The position numbers and the translations under genes are program-made. Below the pieces are notes generated by a model. It worked only from the letters and a program-made list of their open reading frames with translations. It searched no databases and was not told the origin of the DNA. Of a stretch of 44,552 nucleotides of DNA, positions 9,465 through 19,034 are shown piece by piece (position 1 is the first letter of the stretch; every line of letters begins with the position of its first letter). Origin of the DNA: Ignavibacteria bacterium (GTDB lineage: Bacteria; Bacteroidota; Ignavibacteria; Tepidaquicellales; Tepidaquicellaceae); the NCBI GenBank assembly GCA_016716125.1, contig JADJWZ010000028.1, positions 1 through 44,552 of the forward strand, given 5' to 3'.

Positions 9465-10649
9465 ATGAAGATCATTTTAAAGAATAATGAAGAGAAAAGA
9501 ATACTCAGCGGTCATCAATGGATATTCAGCAATGAAATTGAAAAGACGGAAGACTTTTCAGAAAACGGTCAGGTAGCGGAGCTTTATACTTCATTCGGAA
9601 AATTTATAGGGAAAGGATTTTATAATAAAAATTCACTGATAGCATACAGACATCTGACTGATAAGCAGGATGAAGTGATTGACGGCAATTTTATTTTTAA
9701 AAGACTTAGCATGGCTAATTCGCTCAGAAGAAAAAAGCTGAACACTGGAGAGATCTACAGACTGGCAAACAGCGAGAGTGATTTTTTACCCGGACTGATA
9801 GTAGATAAGTTTGAGAATAAATATTCCATTCAGATTTTTTCCGCTGGGATGGAGCTTTTGAAAAAGGAAATAATTGAAGTGCTTCAGAACAATTTTAAAG
9901 CAGACTTCATTTTGGAAAAAAATGATAATGAGATCAGAATTCTGGAAGGACTTGAGAAAAAGGAAGAGATACTTTTCGACAAAACCGGGACATCACAAAA
10001 TGAATTTGAAACGGAATTAGACGGAATTAAGATTTTCATTGATCTTTTAAACGGACAAAAGACCGGTTATTATCTGGATCAGCAGGAGAACAGGGTACTT
10101 CTCAGAAAATATATAAAGGCAGGGGATAATGTACTTGATCTGTTTTGTAATGAAGGAGGATTTTCACTCAATGCAGCATTTGCCGGAGCTGAGAAGGTTA
10201 CTGCAGCGGATTCGTCTGAGCACAGTATTAAAATGTGTGAAAGGAATTCCCAGTTAAACGGATTCAGTAATATTGACTTTATAAAAGCGGATGTGTTTGA
10301 TTTTCTGAATGAAGGTTTTCAGAAGACAGAGAGATATGATTTTATAATTTTAGATCCGCCTTCGTTTACAAAATCCAAGAAGAATGTATTTACTGCTTTA
10401 AAGGGATATACTGAACTCAATTACAAAGCAATGAAATTATTAAAACCAAATTCATTTCTGTTTACATTTTCATGTTCACATCATATCAGTGAAAAGGCAT
10501 TTGAGGAAATGCTGATACAAAGCGCTGAGAAAGCCGGACGAAGCATTCAAATAATTGAATTCAGAAACTCTTCATTTGACCATCCTGTTTTACCTCAGAT
10601 GTCTGAGACAAAATACCTTAAGGGATATCTGCTAAGGGTAACTGTCTAG
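9465..10649 (+). CDS. rlmI: Class I rRNA large-subunit methyltransferase, RlmI-like
   Basis: This 394-residue protein has an N-terminal PUA-like RNA-binding domain (ILSGHQWIFSNEIEK). A SAM-binding Rossmann domain follows: motif I is VLDLFCNEGGFSLNAAFAGA, motif IV is ILDPPSFTKSK, and a catalytic-type cysteine lies in FTFSCSHH. This is the layout of 23S rRNA m5C1962 methyltransferase RlmI/YccW. The exact target base is inferred from the family. The gene follows the glycosyltransferase after 8 bp and is probably co-transcribed with bshC and that gene. Confidence 0.88.
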   Translation: MKIILKNNEEKRILSGHQWIFSNEIEKTEDFSENGQVAELYTSFGKFIGKGFYNKNSLIAYRHLTDKQDEVIDGNFIFKRLSMANSLRRKKLNTGEIYRLANSESDFLPGLIVDKFENKYSIQIFSAGMELLKKEIIEVLQNNFKADFILEKNDNEIRILEGLEKKEEILFDKTGTSQNEFETELDGIKIFIDLLNGQKTGYYLDQQENRVLLRKYIKAGDNVLDLFCNEGGFSLNAAFAGAEKVTAADSSEHSIKMCERNSQLNGFSNIDFIKADVFDFLNEGFQKTERYDFIILDPPSFTKSKKNVFTALKGYTELNYKAMKLLKPNSFLFTFSCSHHISEKAFEEMLIQSAEKAGRSIQIIEFRNSSFDHPVLPQMSETKYLKGYLLRVTV

Positions 10650-10756
10650 AAAATATTTACATTATAGAATTTCTAATTTTTAAAATATAATTGACCCGGA
10701 ATTTACCGCGAAGAGAGAAAAATAATATCGAGCAAGTAAAAAAGTTTAATTTCTTA

Positions 10757-10788
10757 TTTGAACTTAGTCTTAATAAGCTTTATATTTG
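10757..10788 (+). promoter_or_regulatory. Candidate Bacteroidetes-type promoter for the ABM gene
   Basis: TTTG at 10757-10760 and TATATTTG at 10781-10788 are separated by 20 bp. They match the Bacteroidetes sigma-A consensus TTTG-N17-23-TAnnTTTG. The -7 box lies 39 bp upstream of the ATG at 10828. It was found by eye; a start-site map would be needed to confirm it. Confidence 0.5.
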
Positions 10789-10827
10789 CACACAAAATTT
10801 TATTAAGTAAATTTATTAAAGATACAG

Positions 10828-11166
10828 ATGAGTACAGACGATAAAAAATTTGTAGCTATAAACTACATAGATTGTAAAGAACATTATAAGGAAAGATTTG
10901 AAGAGCTTTTCGGTTCGCGTGCAAAGGCAATCGACAGGATGCCCGGTTTTCATAATATGGAAGTTCTCAGACCAATGGACGGAAGCAACAGATATTTGAT
11001 AGTCAGTCACTGGGATTCCGAAGAAGCGTTTAAAGGATGGACAAAGTCGCCTGAATTTCTTGAAGGTCATAAGAGGGGATTTGATGATCTTAAAATTGCA
11101 AAAGAAAAGGGTGAAGAAATGCCGATGACCTCAGATTTCAAAACGTATGAAGTAATTGCAAAGTAA
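10828..11166 (+). CDS. ABM-domain monooxygenase, IsdG/HmoB-like
   Basis: This 112-residue single-domain protein shows the antibiotic biosynthesis monooxygenase (ABM, dimeric ferredoxin-like) pattern. It begins VAINYIDCKEHYKERFEELF, then has MPGFHNMEVLRP, YLIVSHWDSEEAFKGWTKSPEF and a His-rich helix (EGHKRG). Among small ABM proteins this spacing is closest to haem-degrading monooxygenases of the IsdG/HmoA type, where a Trp and a His in these segments hold haem. Reaction assignment is inference, because ABM proteins also include quinol monooxygenases. It has its own promoter-like element and is followed by a lipoprotein and a TonB receptor, which would fit iron or haem acquisition. Confidence 0.75.
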   Translation: MSTDDKKFVAINYIDCKEHYKERFEELFGSRAKAIDRMPGFHNMEVLRPMDGSNRYLIVSHWDSEEAFKGWTKSPEFLEGHKRGFDDLKIAKEKGEEMPMTSDFKTYEVIAK

Positions 11167-11217
11167 ATTCAAAGGCAATCCTGCTTTATTAATCTGTTGT
11201 TTTAAGAAATTGTTTTT

Positions 11218-11261
11218 GCTGAAAAATATTTTCAGCCTTATTACCCTGTAAAAATTTACAG
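11218..11261 (+). terminator. Two adjacent perfect small hairpins after the ABM gene
   Basis: GCTGAAAA-ATA-TTTTCAGC spans 11218-11236 (8-bp stem). CTGTAAA-AA-TTTACAG spans 11246-11261 (7-bp stem). Both lie 50-95 bp past the ABM stop and before the lipoprotein gene. Neither is followed by a clear T-run, so they could be a weak terminator, an RNA-stability element or palindromic operator sites. The remaining 180 bp of this gap is AT-rich. Confidence 0.4.
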
Positions 11262-11443
11262 TATAAAATTTCAGGATTCTTAAGAATGTATCTTATTACA
11301 GGTATAGTAAAAATATTAGTGTTATAAACAAAATTGATCCAAAAAAAAATGGTATGATAAAAATCATATTTGTTTTATAATTTCATAAGTAATTTAAACA
11401 AGAAATCAGAAAGCAACAAACATTTAAAAACTAAAAAAATAAA

Positions 11444-11975
11444 TTGAAAAAATTAATAATGAATCCTTTAGTATCTTCAGTAGCTGCAGTATTACTGATG
11501 ATATCAGTTTACAGCTGTTCAGAAGACAGCGTAACAAATCCGGGACCGGTAGGACCGGCGGAAAAAACAATCAACGGAACAGTAACATTCGTTGATACGA
11601 ATTTTGTACCGACAGGCGGAACATATCTTATATCTGCATATCCGTCAACCGGATGGCCGCCGATGGCAGGACCTGCTGCTTATGATACAATTAAAATAAC
11701 GAGAACGAATAATGTACCGAATTTAATCTTACAGTTATACACTTAAAGATCTGAATCCCGGCAGTTATGTTGTTTCAGTTGGTTACAGAAAAACTACAGG
11801 AGGTCAGAGTCCGATAATGTCTGTTTACGGATGTGATACAGCCAGATTCTTAAACGGCGCCGGCTCGTCATGTTTTCTGAGTCCGCCTAAAACTGCAACT
11901 ATAGGAACTGAAAATCAGGGTACTGAAGGAATTAACATGCTTTCCTGGTCAGATACTACAAAGAAAGTATTCTAA
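11444..11975 (+). CDS. Small secreted lipoprotein, split by frameshift
   Basis: The open piece 11444-11746 (TTG start; an ATG in frame lies at 11459) gives a lipoprotein signal with lipobox-like VYSC followed by SEDSVTNPG. It would be anchored in the membrane through that Cys. The frame ends in LYT-stop. The +1 frame continues directly as YSYTLKDLNPGSYVVSVGYR ... TTKKVF and stops at 11975, 57 bp before the ATG I prefer for the TonB receptor. Removing one base near 11720-11735 yields one protein of about 176 residues with a transthyretin-like or carboxypeptidase-regulatory style beta fold. Its position suggests a surface partner for the receptor. I do not recognise a named family. Confidence 0.7.
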
Positions 11976-12032
11976 GTAATGTTGTTTAAAAGCGAAAATA
12001 TTATAAATCTAATTAAATTTAAAATATCATTT

Positions 12033-14366
12033 ATGAGGAATAGTATATTGAAGTTCAATATACTGTTCCTTTTCTTTTTACTTTTTACAGATAACAATGT
12101 ATTCGCATCTGAAAATATCTCTTCACTTTCTGGAAAAGTAATAGATAAGGAAACGAATGCTGTAGTAGTGCAGGTCAATGTAAGTCTGACTAATATCAGA
12201 TCAGGTGAAAAATATCAGACAAATTCTGATATTTCCGGAGTTTACAGATTTTCAAAACTGCGTACAGGCAGTTATATTTTAAAAGCATCTCATATCGGAT
12301 ATTCTGAATATGAAGAGGAAATAGATATGAAATTTTCAGACATCATTGAAAAGAATATTTATTTAAAACCTGCAGAAATTGAAATTGAAAAGATCAATGT
12401 TACTTCTTCAAAGACAGAGGTTACTCTTCAGCAAACTCCTTCTTCAATATCTTCTATTGGTTCCGATGAAATTTTCAATAAGAATATTCTGACATTTGAT
12501 AATATTCTGGAAGAAATTCAAGGCGTAACAGTAAACAGAAGCAGCGGGATAAATGTCAATTCGCTTTCTATCCGCGGTTCATCTGATGTTGCCGGCGGGG
12601 GAATAGGAAACAGAGTTCTTCTTCTTCTTGACGGCAGACCTTCACTGACAGGGGATTCCAAAGGCGCTTTATGGTCACTGATCCCGGTTTCAATCATTGA
12701 AAGGACTGAAGTAGTTAAAGGCGCTTTTTCATCTTTGTACGGATCCAGCGCTATCGGAGGTGTTGTAAATGTGATAACGAAGAAACCGACTTACAAAGCA
12801 TTTACATCTTTGAATATGAATTACGGTTTTTATGAAAAGCTTCCGGACAGTCTCAGTTTCAGTCAAAGTCTTCAGTCATTCTCAGGCGCAGATCTTATTC
12901 ACAGCAATACGATCAAGAAATTTTCTTATCTGGCAAATATAAATTATAAAAAGAACGAAGGTTATTCACAGCAGTCGGGATATGATTTTTACAGCTTCAC
13001 GGGAAAATTCACTTATGATGTGCTGAGCAACAGGGATCTTGAAGCTACAATTCAATATACTAACTCAGACAGCGACTTTCCGAGATACTGGAGAAAAGAC
13101 GCAGGACAGGTTGCCAATCCGTATAAAGTAGCAGAGCATTACATAGGTGATTACATTAAAAAGAAATCACAGAGTTACGATCTGTATTACAGAGCAATTC
13201 CAAACAGTAATTCAAAATATACAACAAGATTTTATTATTATTATCTGAACAGTAATTCTTTTTACAATCCTAATAATCCTGTTTCACAGCTCTTTGCTGA
13301 TACGGGAAAAGGGCTCAATACATTTATAGATTCATATAACATCGGAAATATTTCACAGGTTGATTTTCAGTTAGGCAAATCAAATTATCTGATATCAGGA
13401 GTTGATGTTCAGATGAATATAGTTAAGTCAGATCCGGAAGAGATCCTTTACGGCAATCAGCAGATGAATAATTTCGGATTATTTTTGCAGGATCAGACAA
13501 AATTAATAAAGGATAAAAACGGAAATGAAATACTGACTTCAACAGCCGGCATAAGAGCTGATTATATAAAAGTAATTTCCGGTATCAATTCATTTCAGCT
13601 GAGTCCGAAAATATCTTTTGTGTACAGTCCTGTAATTGAGAATTCTATTTTCTCCAATACTTCCTACAGGCTTCTTGCGGGAAGAGCTTTCAGAGCGCCA
13701 TCGATAGCTGAAATTTATTTTAAGAAGGAATTATTCGGCGGATTTGATTTTATATATAATCCGAATCTAAAACCGGAAGAAATGATCTCAGTCGAAGCCG
13801 GCTTAAGAAAACAGTATGAGAGCAGATTTACTCTCGATCTATCAGTCTTTTATAATTATTATGAAAATCTGATCCAGTATATTAATGTTGGTAATTCGAT
13901 ATACGGACCTTTTCAGGTTCAAAATATAGCTCAGTCGCAAATTTCCGGATTTGAATTTTACATTGATTATAATTCCGGAATTAAACTATTCGACAGTCCT
14001 CTTGATTATTATTTTAATGTAGGATATACTTATTTGAAAGCAATAGATCTTTCTCCTAACAGGAAAAACGATTTCCTTCCATACAAGCCGCAGCATAATT
14101 TCAACTTCACAACTAATTTAAATTATAATGATTTTAATCTGAATGTAAACGGAAGATATTTAAGTAAGATCGATGAAGTTCTTTTTTACAATTTCGAAGA
14201 ACCTGAAGCTTATTTTCTTCTGAATTTAAAACTCAGTAAAAAAATTACTTCAAAACTTTCATTCTTTGTTTCAGTTGATAATCTTTTAAACGAATCATAT
14301 CAGGAGCTGGAGAGAATTCAGTCTCCGAACAGAAATTTCAACTCCGGAATATTTTTTGAATTTTGA
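12033..14366 (+). CDS. TonB-dependent outer-membrane receptor
   Basis: The frame opens at 11979, but the ATG at 12033 gives a proper signal peptide (MRNSILKFNILFLFFLLF), so I choose it (777 residues). Then come a carboxypeptidase-regulatory-like domain (SLSGKVIDKETNAVV ... GVYRFSKLRTGSYILKASHIG), a plug domain (IRGSSDVAGGG, NRVLLLLDGRPS, ERTEVVKGAFSSLYGSSAIGG) and a beta-barrel ending in the aromatic residues FFEF. Such receptors import siderophores, haem, cobalamin or glycans using TonB energy. The large barrel and upstream ABM protein favour an iron or haem substrate, but this is inference. It is co-oriented with the lipoprotein. Confidence 0.93.
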   Translation: MRNSILKFNILFLFFLLFTDNNVFASENISSLSGKVIDKETNAVVVQVNVSLTNIRSGEKYQTNSDISGVYRFSKLRTGSYILKASHIGYSEYEEEIDMKFSDIIEKNIYLKPAEIEIEKINVTSSKTEVTLQQTPSSISSIGSDEIFNKNILTFDNILEEIQGVTVNRSSGINVNSLSIRGSSDVAGGGIGNRVLLLLDGRPSLTGDSKGALWSLIPVSIIERTEVVKGAFSSLYGSSAIGGVVNVITKKPTYKAFTSLNMNYGFYEKLPDSLSFSQSLQSFSGADLIHSNTIKKFSYLANINYKKNEGYSQQSGYDFYSFTGKFTYDVLSNRDLEATIQYTNSDSDFPRYWRKDAGQVANPYKVAEHYIGDYIKKKSQSYDLYYRAIPNSNSKYTTRFYYYYLNSNSFYNPNNPVSQLFADTGKGLNTFIDSYNIGNISQVDFQLGKSNYLISGVDVQMNIVKSDPEEILYGNQQMNNFGLFLQDQTKLIKDKNGNEILTSTAGIRADYIKVISGINSFQLSPKISFVYSPVIENSIFSNTSYRLLAGRAFRAPSIAEIYFKKELFGGFDFIYNPNLKPEEMISVEAGLRKQYESRFTLDLSVFYNYYENLIQYINVGNSIYGPFQVQNIAQSQISGFEFYIDYNSGIKLFDSPLDYYFNVGYTYLKAIDLSPNRKNDFLPYKPQHNFNFTTNLNYNDFNLNVNGRYLSKIDEVLFYNFEEPEAYFLLNLKLSKKITSKLSFFVSVDNLLNESYQELERIQSPNRNFNSGIFFEF

Positions 14367-14425
14367 TTTTAACTTACCTTTAATTTTTTTTCACAGTTAC
14401 TGTAACGCAAAATATTTTAATAAAC

Positions 14426-14468
14426 AACCTTTTGAAATTGCTTTCAACAGGTTTAATTAATTTTTTTT
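14426..14468 (+). terminator. Intrinsic terminator after the TonB receptor
   Basis: AACCTTTTGAAA (14426-14437) and TTTCAACAGGTT (14442-14453) form a 12-bp stem with one mismatch and a TTGC loop. A TAATTAATTTTTTTT tail follows. It lies between convergent genes and overlaps the end of the minus-strand methyltransferase. Confidence 0.6.
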
Positions 14469-15188
14469 AAATACAGCATATTTGCTTTTCCCGATTACTT
14501 CTTTCATAACCGGTGTAAATCCAAAATCTTTCAAAACCTTATCAAGAGTAGACGAAGTATGATAACTAAAGCAGCTTTCTATTCTGAATGATTCATTTTT
14601 CAGATGTTCCCAGCCGTCGGATGAATCAGGGTCAATGAAGTTAAAAATCACATAGCCCGATCTTTTTACAACTTTATCAAAATCCCTGCAGAAAGAATAA
14701 ATCTGCTGAAGGCTGAATTCAATAAAAGTCCCCGTACTGAAAATAATATCCACAGACTCTTTATCGATTTTTGGCAGATTCATTCCGTTATTCAGCAAAG
14801 GTATAATATTGGTCTCATTTTTAAAATACTGTTTTAAAAAAGTAATAATCCATTGAGAATGATCAACCAAATATAATTTCCAGTTATCCGATCTTTTTAG
14901 AAATTGCGCTATATCCTTTGACCATCTGCCTGTTCCGGTTCCGATCTCAATTACAACGGGAGACTTTATTCCGGAGAGATAAGGAGTAAAGATTCTTTCC
15001 AGAGTCTGCGCCGGCGAACCCATTTTGCTGTTGATATAATCATTGACATCCATTCCGGCTACCCGGGATTTCTCAAGCCATTCCGGAAAACCTTCAGATT
15101 TTTTTTTACTGATAGTTTTTAAATTTCTTTCTCTTCTGACAAGGTCGTAACCGAGGAATTTAAATAAATTTTTTAACAATAGTTTCAA
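14457..15188 (-). CDS. Class I SAM-dependent methyltransferase
   Basis: This 243-residue protein has SAM-binding motif I VVIEIGTGTGRWSKDI near residues 98-113. Acidic motif II is YLVDHS near 129, and motif IV-like IIFSTGTFIEF is near 164. It fits the methyltransferase 11/25 type found in envelope polysaccharide or small-molecule pathways. The N-terminus (FKFLGYDLVRR) is basic and resembles the lead segment of FkbM-like or other glycan-linked methyltransferases. The substrate cannot be told from sequence. It stands alone, convergent with the TonB receptor. Confidence 0.75.
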   Translation of the reverse strand: MKLLLKNLFKFLGYDLVRRERNLKTISKKKSEGFPEWLEKSRVAGMDVNDYINSKMGSPAQTLERIFTPYLSGIKSPVVIEIGTGTGRWSKDIAQFLKRSDNWKLYLVDHSQWIITFLKQYFKNETNIIPLLNNGMNLPKIDKESVDIIFSTGTFIEFSLQQIYSFCRDFDKVVKRSGYVIFNFIDPDSSDGWEHLKNESFRIESCFSYHTSSTLDKVLKDFGFTPVMKEVIGKSKYAVFKKN

Positions 15189-15588
15189 AATTATACTTGT
15201 TTATTTTTTAATCAAATATATTTAATCACCCGATACTGTAAATTAAAATATTATTGTACATTCTTAAACTCAATTATAAAGCTCAATACAGTAATGAAAT
15301 ACAGAATTAATTTTTAATCCCGGATTAATTCAATATTATAGTACAGCATCATCTTATTGCTGCTGACTGATATTCAAAGTTTTATGTTCAGATAGAAACT
15401 ACTGCTTTAAAGAACTTTTGTGAAAGAAAAATCAGAGAAATTACCGGACGTTGCTTGTAAGTTTTGCAGGAAAATATTAGATTATATAAAATTTATTACC
15501 TCAAATAAATCATCATGAATGTCAAAATGCAATTGTTCAAATCAATAAAATTGCTTAGACAGTAAAAAATATTAATCAGAATATTATT
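15189..15588. other. AT-rich intergenic region, nothing recognised
   Basis: This 400-bp gap separates the divergent methyltransferase and T9SS genes, so it must hold both promoters. I find no pair of boxes matching TTTG-N19-TAnnTTTG closely, no strong hairpin and no short coding frame worth reporting. Confidence 0.5.
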
Positions 15589-16857
15589 ATGAAAACATTT
15601 ATCAAAGTAATTATCATTTTAATTTGCTTCACTTTTTCTTCAGATATTTTTTCGCAACAGTGGCAACAGCGACTTAACGGCAGGAGCGTCTGGTCTCTTG
15701 GTGTGAATCCAGAAGGTCATGTGTTTGCGGGAGGTCTGACCGGAGTGAATTCAAGAATCTGGAAATCATACAACTCAGGTTATACCTGGGATACAATTTA
15801 TACCGGGGGCGGTCAGACAATGTGGGACTTTGCCTTTGATTCATCCGGAAATATGTATGTTGCAAATTTTTCATTAGGGTTGTTAAAGTCAACAAACGGA
15901 GGACAGAATTTTGTGATCTACCAATCCACTCCGTATTTCAACGGAAAGAATTTACAGGGTGTTAAGTGCGGAAGCGGAGGACATGTATTTGTAACTACAT
16001 CAACGGGTTTCTTCAGAAGTACGGATCACGGAGCTACATTCAATGAAACCGCTTTGACGGGATTAAACTGCCTTCCTGTTCTTGTTGATAAAGACAGTTC
16101 GAATATTGTATATGTCGGAGTATCTTCCGCAGGCGGCTCCGGAATCGGAGTTTACAGATCGACAGATAACGGATTGACTTTCAGCAGTAATCTCCTTCCG
16201 AATGCAAACGGATACAATCTGATGCAGACTGAAAACGGAGATTTATACCGGTTAACTACAACAAGTCCGTATACTCTTGCAAAGTCAGCGGATAAAGGTT
16301 TAAGCTGGATCCCGCTTGCAAATCTTCCCGGCGCTATGAGAGGAATCACATATTATTCAGGTTTAGGCCAATTCATAATATATGTGTCAGGAAACGGAGG
16401 AGTGTTCAAATCAACAGACGGAGGTCTAACATTTGCAAATGATAATTTTACTTTAACTGCAACTCCTGTATTAAATGTAAAAAATCCAAATGAGCATTTC
16501 ACTTTAGCCGGAGTTTCCGGCGCTGCAAACGGAGGCGTGTGGGTATTTTATAATGCTCTCATACAGAACTTATCTAATTCAGGAACTGAAGTCACCGGAT
16601 ATCATCTTTCTCAAAATTATCCAAATCCCTTTAACCCTGCTACAAATATCAGTTTCGGTATCCGTAGAGAGGGATTGGTAAGTTTGAAAATTTTTGACAT
16701 TATGGGAAAAGAAGTGATAACACTTTTGAATGAAAATTTAAATCCGGGAAACTATGAATACAGATTTGATGCAGCTGGTCTGCCGGGCGGAATTTATTTT
16801 TATCGTATGGAAACAGAGGGATTTACAAAAGTAAAAAAACTAATGTTAGTAAAATAA
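15589..16857 (+). CDS. Secreted Asp-box repeat protein with T9SS sorting domain
   Basis: This 422-residue protein has the signal peptide MKTFIKVIIILICFTFSSDIFSQ. It carries Asp-box motifs (KSYNSGYTW, KSTNGGQNF, RSTDHGATF, RSTDNGLTF, KSADKGLSW, KSTDGGLTF) that suggest a beta-propeller. Its type A sorting domain (QNYPNPFNPATNI ... GGIYFYRMETEGFTKVKKL) is at residues ~340-422. It is related in design to the minus-strand cluster at 454-4873, but the sorting domain is clearly more distant, so it is not a recent copy. It is exported through the outer membrane by T9SS; ligand unknown. Confidence 0.88.
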   Translation: MKTFIKVIIILICFTFSSDIFSQQWQQRLNGRSVWSLGVNPEGHVFAGGLTGVNSRIWKSYNSGYTWDTIYTGGGQTMWDFAFDSSGNMYVANFSLGLLKSTNGGQNFVIYQSTPYFNGKNLQGVKCGSGGHVFVTTSTGFFRSTDHGATFNETALTGLNCLPVLVDKDSSNIVYVGVSSAGGSGIGVYRSTDNGLTFSSNLLPNANGYNLMQTENGDLYRLTTTSPYTLAKSADKGLSWIPLANLPGAMRGITYYSGLGQFIIYVSGNGGVFKSTDGGLTFANDNFTLTATPVLNVKNPNEHFTLAGVSGAANGGVWVFYNALIQNLSNSGTEVTGYHLSQNYPNPFNPATNISFGIRREGLVSLKIFDIMGKEVITLLNENLNPGNYEYRFDAAGLPGGIYFYRMETEGFTKVKKLMLVK

Positions 16858-17302
16858 GTCATTAAATTATATATTAAATTCAGGTGATTGTTAAAATAAT
16901 GCTTTGAAAAATGTCTATAAAAATATTTTATTCGAGAATAAATTTTTAATTTAAACCCTATCTTTTTGAACAGGGATAGATTTTAGAAAAAAAGTAATGA
17001 TTATTGGATTATAATTCCACAACACAAAACTCACTTCAATTTTTACTTTAAGTAAACTAACTATTTAGTATAAAAATATATTGGAAATTTAAATTTATTT
17101 TTGTTAGTTTGCTAAAGTCAAAAATTTTAAAGCCATACATTTTCAAAAAGAGAATAATAAATAATATTTTCATATTTCTGCTTCACTTACAAATCCCATT
17201 GCAAGTAAACACCAATTTTATAAAATCAATTATAAGGTCAGAACATTTGATTCATTAATAAATATTGTTTAAAAAAAATTTAATAAACTAAACATATATA
17301 AA
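16858..17302. other. AT-rich spacer between two T9SS genes
   Basis: This 445-bp gap is very AT-rich. It has short weak inverted repeats only (for example CCCT...AGGG near 16955-16975). No gene, RNA or convincing terminator is seen. The promoter of the next gene must lie here. Confidence 0.45.
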
Positions 17303-18964
17303 ATGAAAAAAATAATTACTGTTTTCCTTTTCGGATTTATTCTTTTTAATGCTTCATCCAATGCACAGATCAATATTTATCCATATGTTGAGACAGGAGA
17401 TAATCCCGTAGGCTGGAATGTAATACAGGGTATTCCAGTCTGGAGTCTCGAAACATCTACGGTGAGTCCGACCGGAAATTTAAATGACGCAGCATTAAAA
17501 TGTAATTTTTATGCATATGCTCCGGGAACTGACGGGTTGGTTGTTTCACCTGTTTTTGATTTTACAAATCTGTCTCATCCTGTTTTCCATTTTTATGTTG
17601 CATACGCTTCATATAATAATAATAATGATTCGCTGCAGGTCCTTGTGTCCACTGATTTTGGAAATACATTTGTTGATCTTCCTACACCTTACAGAAAGTC
17701 TCATAATCAGAGTCCTTCTTACGCTACAGTTCCGTCGCAGAACAATGCATATTCTCCGACTTCAGAAAGTGACTGGAGGCATGAGACAATTGACCTTGGA
17801 TCTTTTGCCGGTCAGAATAATTTAATGTTTGCTTTCAGAGGAGTCTGCGCATTCGGAAATAATCTTTATATTGATAATTTCGTGGCGGAAAATGCTGATA
17901 CATATGCTGAAGAGAATATTACTTCACCCGGAGCTTATACATTAAATGATCTGACGCTTAATTTTAACACAGTCGGTCTGCCTCCTGTTTCAGGAAATAT
18001 TGAAAATGACAATCCGGGCGGAGGAGTTGTAAAAGTTGTTGAACATCTGAATCAGAATCCTGTGCCATCGCTTGCAAATCCGGTTATAAACTCGAATAAT
18101 ACTGCTACTACGCATGACGGTTCGATCTTTACTCCTAATATAATTTCTCCGGATAAATGGTATACTGTTTCATATTCAGGGAATGACTGGACGGGCAATG
18201 CCGTCTATGACATTAAAATTGAAACGTCTTTTTTTATATCCGTACTTGATATTACAAAACTGTATATTGTGAAAAGAGCTGATTTTACTGATTCGTGGGA
18301 TTGTCTTAATACTATAGTTACGGGAAGCAGTATACAAGCGTCAGGTCTGACATCGTTTTCTGATTTCGCAGTGGCGGGAGATTCTTCGGTAAATCCTTTG
18401 CCGGTAGAGCTTTCATCTTTCACATCTGTTATTAACGGAAATGATGTTACGCTTTCATGGACCACTTCATCTGAACTAAATAATTCAGGATTTGAAGTTG
18501 AAAGAAAATCCGTTGAATCTTCAGAATGGAAAACACTTGAATTTATTAACGGTTACGGAACGTCAAGCGCAGCTCATACTTATTTGTTTACCGATAAAAA
18601 TCTTACATCCGGTATTTTTTCATACAGATTAAAGCAAATTGATTTCAATGGAAATTATGAATTTTTTAATTTGTTAAATGAAGTAAATATAGGAGTGCCG
18701 TTGAAATTTAGTCTGTCTCAGAATTATCCTAATCCGTTTAACCCGTCTACATCAATTAATTTTGAGATTCCTGTAGAGGGTAAAGTCAGTATAAAGCTTT
18801 TTGATATATCCGGTAAAGAAATTGCGATATTGCTGAATGAGTTTAAATCAGCCGGATATCATAATGTAAAATTCAATGCATCAGGAATTTCCAGCGGAGT
18901 ATATTTTTACAGACTGCAGTCGGGAGATTTTGTATCGACCCAAAAAATGATACTTTCAAAGTAA
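17303..18964 (+). CDS. Secreted multidomain protein (MAM/choice-of-anchor-like plus Fn3-like) with T9SS domain
   Basis: This 553-residue protein has the signal peptide MKKIITVFLFGFILFNASSNAQ. Residues ~25-195 look like a jelly-roll 'choice-of-anchor J'/MAM-type domain (GLVVSPVFDFTNLSHPVFHF, SLQVLVSTDFGNTF, LMFAFRGVCAFGNNLYIDNF). Residues ~370-465 are a fibronectin-III-like module that opens with PVELSSFTSVINGNDVTLSW, a common preface to sorting domains in this phylum. Residues ~470-553 are the T9SS type A domain (QNYPNPFNPSTSINF ... SGVYFYRLQSGDF). It probably adheres to cells or polymers at the cell surface; no catalytic motif is seen. It is followed by a strong terminator. Confidence 0.85.
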   Translation: MKKIITVFLFGFILFNASSNAQINIYPYVETGDNPVGWNVIQGIPVWSLETSTVSPTGNLNDAALKCNFYAYAPGTDGLVVSPVFDFTNLSHPVFHFYVAYASYNNNNDSLQVLVSTDFGNTFVDLPTPYRKSHNQSPSYATVPSQNNAYSPTSESDWRHETIDLGSFAGQNNLMFAFRGVCAFGNNLYIDNFVAENADTYAEENITSPGAYTLNDLTLNFNTVGLPPVSGNIENDNPGGGVVKVVEHLNQNPVPSLANPVINSNNTATTHDGSIFTPNIISPDKWYTVSYSGNDWTGNAVYDIKIETSFFISVLDITKLYIVKRADFTDSWDCLNTIVTGSSIQASGLTSFSDFAVAGDSSVNPLPVELSSFTSVINGNDVTLSWTTSSELNNSGFEVERKSVESSEWKTLEFINGYGTSSAAHTYLFTDKNLTSGIFSYRLKQIDFNGNYEFFNLLNEVNIGVPLKFSLSQNYPNPFNPSTSINFEIPVEGKVSIKLFDISGKEIAILLNEFKSAGYHNVKFNASGISSGVYFYRLQSGDFVSTQKMILSK

Positions 18965-18997
18965 GATCTTTCAAATTAAGAACTTACAAATTATTAT

Positions 18998-19034
18998 AAA
19001 AGCCGTTGTTGAAATTCAGCAACGGCTTTTTTTT
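18998..19034 (+). terminator. Intrinsic terminator
   Basis: AAAGCCGTTG and CAACGGCTTT form a perfect stem, with a further small TGAA/TTCA stem inside the loop, and eight T follow. It ends transcription of the T9SS gene at 17303-18964. Confidence 0.85.
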
